From Parvibaculum sp036499025 (lineage in GTDB: Bacteria; Pseudomonadota; Alphaproteobacteria; Parvibaculales; Parvibaculaceae), in contig DASYEM010000071.1 of NCBI GenBank assembly GCA_036499025.1, forward strand, positions 1 through 17,849: DNA of 17,849 bases. Reading direction: 5' to 3'. Made by a program: the position numbers and the translations under genes. This document shows positions 15,676-17,849 of the stretch, piece by piece (the stretch's first letter is position 1; every line of letters begins with the position of its first letter). The notes under the pieces were generated by a model. That model ran no database searches. It was given only the letters and a program-made list of their open reading frames with translations, and was not told where the DNA came from.

Positions 15676-16143
15676 ATGACATCGGTCTTCGTCCACGGCG
15701 CCTGCGTTGAAATCGATGGGCGGGGCCTCTTGCTGCGCGGGCCATCGGGATCGGGCAAGTCCGACCTCGCTTTCCGCCTCATTCGGGGCTTCGGGGCCCG
15801 CCTCGTTGCCGACGATCAGGTGGGGCTGACAAGCGAAGCGGGACGGCTCTATGCCTCGGCGCCCAAAGCCCTTTCCGGCCTTCTGGAGCTTCGCGGCCTC
15901 GGACTTGTCACAATTGCGCCGCGCGCCCGCACGGCGCTCTCCATCGTCATCGATCTCGTCCCCCGCGACGACGTGCCGCGCCTTCCCGACCCCAAGGTCG
16001 CGGCGCTTTGCGGCATCGAGCTGCCGCTCCTGTTGCTGCATGCGTTTGACCTGACGACGCCGGACAAGGTACGTCTCGCCCTCGATTTGATCCCCGCAAA
16101 GGGCTTTCCCGGCGACGACGGACGTCTCGGAGATCTGGCCTGA
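15676..16143 (+). CDS. hprK: HPr kinase/phosphorylase, short alphaproteobacterial form
   Basis: The 155-residue enzyme phosphorylates HPr on its regulatory serine and can reverse this. It has only the C-terminal catalytic domain found in Firmicutes HprK, as is usual in alphaproteobacteria. Motifs: FVHGACVEIDGRG with the conserved His7, the P-loop GPSGSGKS (22-29), LVADDQV, and the family signature LELRGLGLV followed by a basic patch. The ATG at 15676 is chosen because the His-Gly motif must lie close to the N-terminus; a longer frame from 15604 overlaps chvG. The gene is 13 bases after chvG, so the two are probably translated from one transcript, linking envelope signalling to the PTS branch. 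EIIA and HPr genes follow, which supports the assignment. Confidence 0.93.
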   Translation: MTSVFVHGACVEIDGRGLLLRGPSGSGKSDLAFRLIRGFGARLVADDQVGLTSEAGRLYASAPKALSGLLELRGLGLVTIAPRARTALSIVIDLVPRDDVPRLPDPKVAALCGIELPLLLLHAFDLTTPDKVRLALDLIPAKGFPGDDGRLGDLA

Positions 16144-16262
16144 AAAGCCGCCCCATGCGCTTGTGTTTCAAGCGCCTTTGGAGGCACGATACGGCGCTTC
16201 CCGCGGGGGCGTGGAACGGCGGTCTTGTCGCTTGAGCGACAGGGCGGCCAAGAGGGCAGTGG
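16144..16262 (+). other. 119-base spacer between hprK and the EIIA gene with a hairpin
   Basis: The spacer is long compared with the tight packing around it. It contains the perfect hairpin TGTCGC-TTGA-GCGACA (16226-16241), which wobble pairs extend. It ends with GAGGG as the ribosome-binding site of the EIIA gene. It could hold an internal promoter or a transcript-processing site; the sequence does not decide. Confidence 0.35.
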
Positions 16263-16670
16263 ATGATCGGATTAGTACTCGTTACCCATGGCGCATTGGC
16301 CAGCCAGTTCGTCGCCGCCATGGAACATGTCGTCGGCGCGCAAGCCCAGGTCGCCGCGATCTGCATCGGCCCCGATGACGATATGGAACAGCGCCGCAAG
16401 GACATCCTGGCCGCTGTGGCAAGTGTCGATCTCGGCGACGGCGTCATCCTGCTCACCGACATGTTCGGCGGCACGCCGTCCAATCTCGCCATTTCGGTCA
16501 TGGACAAGGCCAAGGTCGAAGTGATCGCGGGCGTCAACCTGCCCATGCTCATCAAGCTCGCCAGCGTCCGCGACAATGTCGGCTTGAGCAAGGCCGTCGA
16601 TCTCGCGCAAGAGTCGGGCCGCAAATACATCTCGATCGCCAGCCGCGTTCTCGCCGGCGACGGAGCCTGA
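16263..16670 (+). CDS. PTS system mannose-family EIIA component
   Basis: The 135-residue cytoplasmic phosphocarrier has the mannose-type EIIA fold. The active-site histidine is His9 in MIGLVLVTHGALA, which would be phosphorylated by HPr. The second conserved loop ILLTDMFGGTPSNLA and the VIAGVNLPMLIKL strand are both intact. No EIIB, EIIC or EIID genes are in the window. That matches alphaproteobacteria in which this EIIA is a regulatory protein rather than part of a sugar importer. It lies between hprK and ptsH with only five bases to ptsH. The gene is often called manX or ptsM in this group; I leave the symbol open because usage varies. GAGGG lies 7 bases before the ATG. Confidence 0.93.
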   Translation: MIGLVLVTHGALASQFVAAMEHVVGAQAQVAAICIGPDDDMEQRRKDILAAVASVDLGDGVILLTDMFGGTPSNLAISVMDKAKVEVIAGVNLPMLIKLASVRDNVGLSKAVDLAQESGRKYISIASRVLAGDGA

Positions 16671-16675
16671 CCTCT

Positions 16676-16948
16676 ATGGCTCAAAGCCGTCTTCTGAACA
16701 TCGTCAATACGCGCGGCCTGCATGCGCGCGCCTCGGCCAAATTCGTTCAGTGCGCGGAGAAATTCGAAGCCGACATCAAAGTGTCGAAAGACGGCAACTC
16801 CGTTTCGGCCACGTCGATCATGGGCCTGATGATGCTCGCCGCCGGTCCCGGCTGCTGCATCCTGATCGAAGCGACGGGCGCTGAAGCCGACGCCGCCCTC
16901 GACGCGCTTGAAGCCCTCGTCACCGACGGCTTCGGCGAACGCGATTAA
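16676..16948 (+). CDS. ptsH: Phosphocarrier protein HPr
   Basis: The 90-residue protein carries phosphate from enzyme I to EIIA. His16 in NTRGLHARASAKFV is the catalytic phosphorylation site. Ser47 in SATSIMGLMML corresponds to the regulatory Ser46 that HprK modifies, so both regulatory inputs are possible. The rest of the fold is normal (KVSKDGNSV, then a C-terminal AEADAALDALEALV helix). It follows the EIIA gene after five bases and is surely co-transcribed with it. Enzyme I (ptsP or ptsI) is not in the window. In many relatives the next gene is ahcY; here an unrelated secreted protein follows instead. Confidence 0.96.
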   Translation: MAQSRLLNIVNTRGLHARASAKFVQCAEKFEADIKVSKDGNSVSATSIMGLMMLAAGPGCCILIEATGAEADAALDALEALVTDGFGERD

Positions 16949-17082
16949 TTTTCATTCCATTTGTTATGCGCTTGTCATTCCGTGACGGCACGGCGACGAT
17001 TGTAGAAAAATCGCGCGCCCGGTCGCGCATGACGATCTCGGGATGGTCGAATGAGGATCGGCTTTGCATGCTTGGGGAGGGT
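16949..17082. other. Intergenic region after ptsH, repeat-like
   Basis: The 134-base gap contains a short hairpin CCGTG-ACGG-CACGG (16980-16993) and a GC-rich block around 17010-17030 with imperfect self-complementarity (ATCGCGCGCCCGGTCGCGCA). The order TGTCATTCCGTGACGG followed by GCGC-rich arms recalls dispersed intergenic repeats of Hyphomicrobiales, but I cannot name a family. It may also terminate the ptsH transcript, although no U-tract follows the hairpin. Confidence 0.25.
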
Positions 17083-17849
17083 ATGCGCCTGATGTGGAAG
17101 AAACTCGATCTGAAATTTTTGGTCTGGAGTGGGTTGGCCGCATCCGCGCTTTCTCTTTTTGCGCCCTCATCGGCGGTCGCCGCGAGTTTCGACTGCGTCA
17201 AGGCGAAGACCGGCATCGAAAGAGCCATCTGCGCTGACGCTGATGTCAGCCGCCAAGACGGGTTGCTGCAAGAGACTTATCAAAAACTCCTGAAAGAAAG
17301 CGCGAATCCGGACAAACTTAAAACGGAACAGCGCGACTGGATCAAGGAGCGGGATCGCTGCGGCGGCAAAGAGCCGGACAAAACGATTTGTTTGAGCCTT
17401 GCTTACTACGCACGACGTGGGCGGCTTGAGACAGACTTATTTTTGAACGGTCGGGGTGTGGATAAAAGCACAACGAAGGATGAAAATCTTCCTGATATGT
17501 GGCTTATGCGGACGATAAATTCTGTATTCACTTATCATGGCCGCATTGCCATATTTTTCCTCCGAAAAGATATTCAAAAGCAATTGGGAATGGAGGGGAA
17601 GATTGATGATTATTTCTATGTCGATCTTTTGCCCTCCGAGGGTGGCAAAAAAAGCCCTTATTTACACAAACATTTACTGAGGGGGTTTTTTAGCGGTCAA
17701 TCGACGTTGGTGCTTACGCTCCCTCATCAGGATGGCGCCTATAAGAAAGACGGAATTGTGCTGGACAGCGCAAACGCACTTCCACCGCTCCCAATCAACA
17801 GAGACATTTACGGAACAACTATTCTGTTAACAGATAATTCTTTTCTGCA
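17083..17849 (+). CDS. Secreted protein with LprI-type (DUF1311) domain, C-terminus cut by window edge
   Basis: An open frame runs from the ATG at 17083 to the edge without a stop (255 codons). It begins with a signal peptide (LKFLVWSGLAASALSLFAPS, likely cleavage after AVA). An LprI/DUF1311-like domain follows: SFDCVKAKTGIERAICADAD, then QETYQKLLKE, the LKTEQRDWIKERDRC motif and a final ICLSLAYYARRGRLE. These carry the paired cysteines and the 'W...RD.C' signature of that family of periplasmic proteins. The part after about residue 110 is not recognised and its codon use is AT-richer than anything else to the left (TTA, ATA, AGA). GGGGAGG precedes the start; ATGs at 17068 and 17092 are alternatives, so the exact start is open. 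Confidence 0.8.
   Translation, partial: MRLMWKKLDLKFLVWSGLAASALSLFAPSSAVAASFDCVKAKTGIERAICADADVSRQDGLLQETYQKLLKESANPDKLKTEQRDWIKERDRCGGKEPDKTICLSLAYYARRGRLETDLFLNGRGVDKSTTKDENLPDMWLMRTINSVFTYHGRIAIFFLRKDIQKQLGMEGKIDDYFYVDLLPSEGGKKSPYLHKHLLRGFFSGQSTLVLTLPHQDGAYKKDGIVLDSANALPPLPINRDIYGTTILLTDNSFL

Overview
The window looks like chromosomal DNA from a GC-rich alphaproteobacterium, most likely of the order Hyphomicrobiales (Rhizobiales). The strongest evidence is the block chvI-chvG-hprK-EIIA(Man)-HPr with pckA transcribed away from it on the other strand, a gene order well known from that group. The proteins themselves (short HprK without the N-terminal domain, ChvI/ChvG, PAS_5, a FAXC-like GST beside a WYL regulator) agree. 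The genus cannot be named from this sequence.

Left edge (1-1342): accessory DNA. The N-terminus of a tyrosine recombinase runs off the left edge on the minus strand. It is followed by about 800 bases without a convincing gene. That stretch carries several copies of a GTTGAC-type motif in both orientations, then the 5' half of a tRNA-Arg(CCG) gene that breaks off at the end of the anticodon loop. I read this as one end of an integrated or decayed genomic island, with core chromosome to the right.

Middle (1343-9335): housekeeping and small accessory genes. There is a PAS_5 protein tail-to-tail with an ABC-2 type ATPase, then polA (full length, all three activities apparently intact), an unrecognised polytopic membrane protein, and a 51-residue protein with the SFPASDPPAW motif. 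Next come a small lipoprotein bracketed by two near-identical terminator hairpins, and a FAXC/metaxin-like GST divergent from a WYL-domain regulator with a palindromic operator candidate between them.

Right (9369-17849): central carbon and envelope signalling. PEP carboxykinase (pckA) and a membrane-anchored M20 peptidase lie on the minus strand. On the plus strand is the acid/envelope-stress two-component system ChvI-ChvG, followed by HPr kinase, a mannose-family EIIA and HPr, i.e. a regulatory phosphotransferase branch without any sugar permease. In related bacteria the phosphorylation state of such PTS proteins and the ChvG-ChvI system influence carbon metabolism, including pckA. The block ends in a partial LprI/DUF1311-type secreted protein that runs off the right edge and becomes markedly AT-richer.

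No CRISPR array, insertion sequence, rRNA, or clearly new multi-gene system is visible. The most interesting points are the half-tRNA/repeat/integrase junction at the left, the hairpin separating chvI from chvG, the repeated terminator around the lipoprotein gene, and several unassigned palindromes in promoters.
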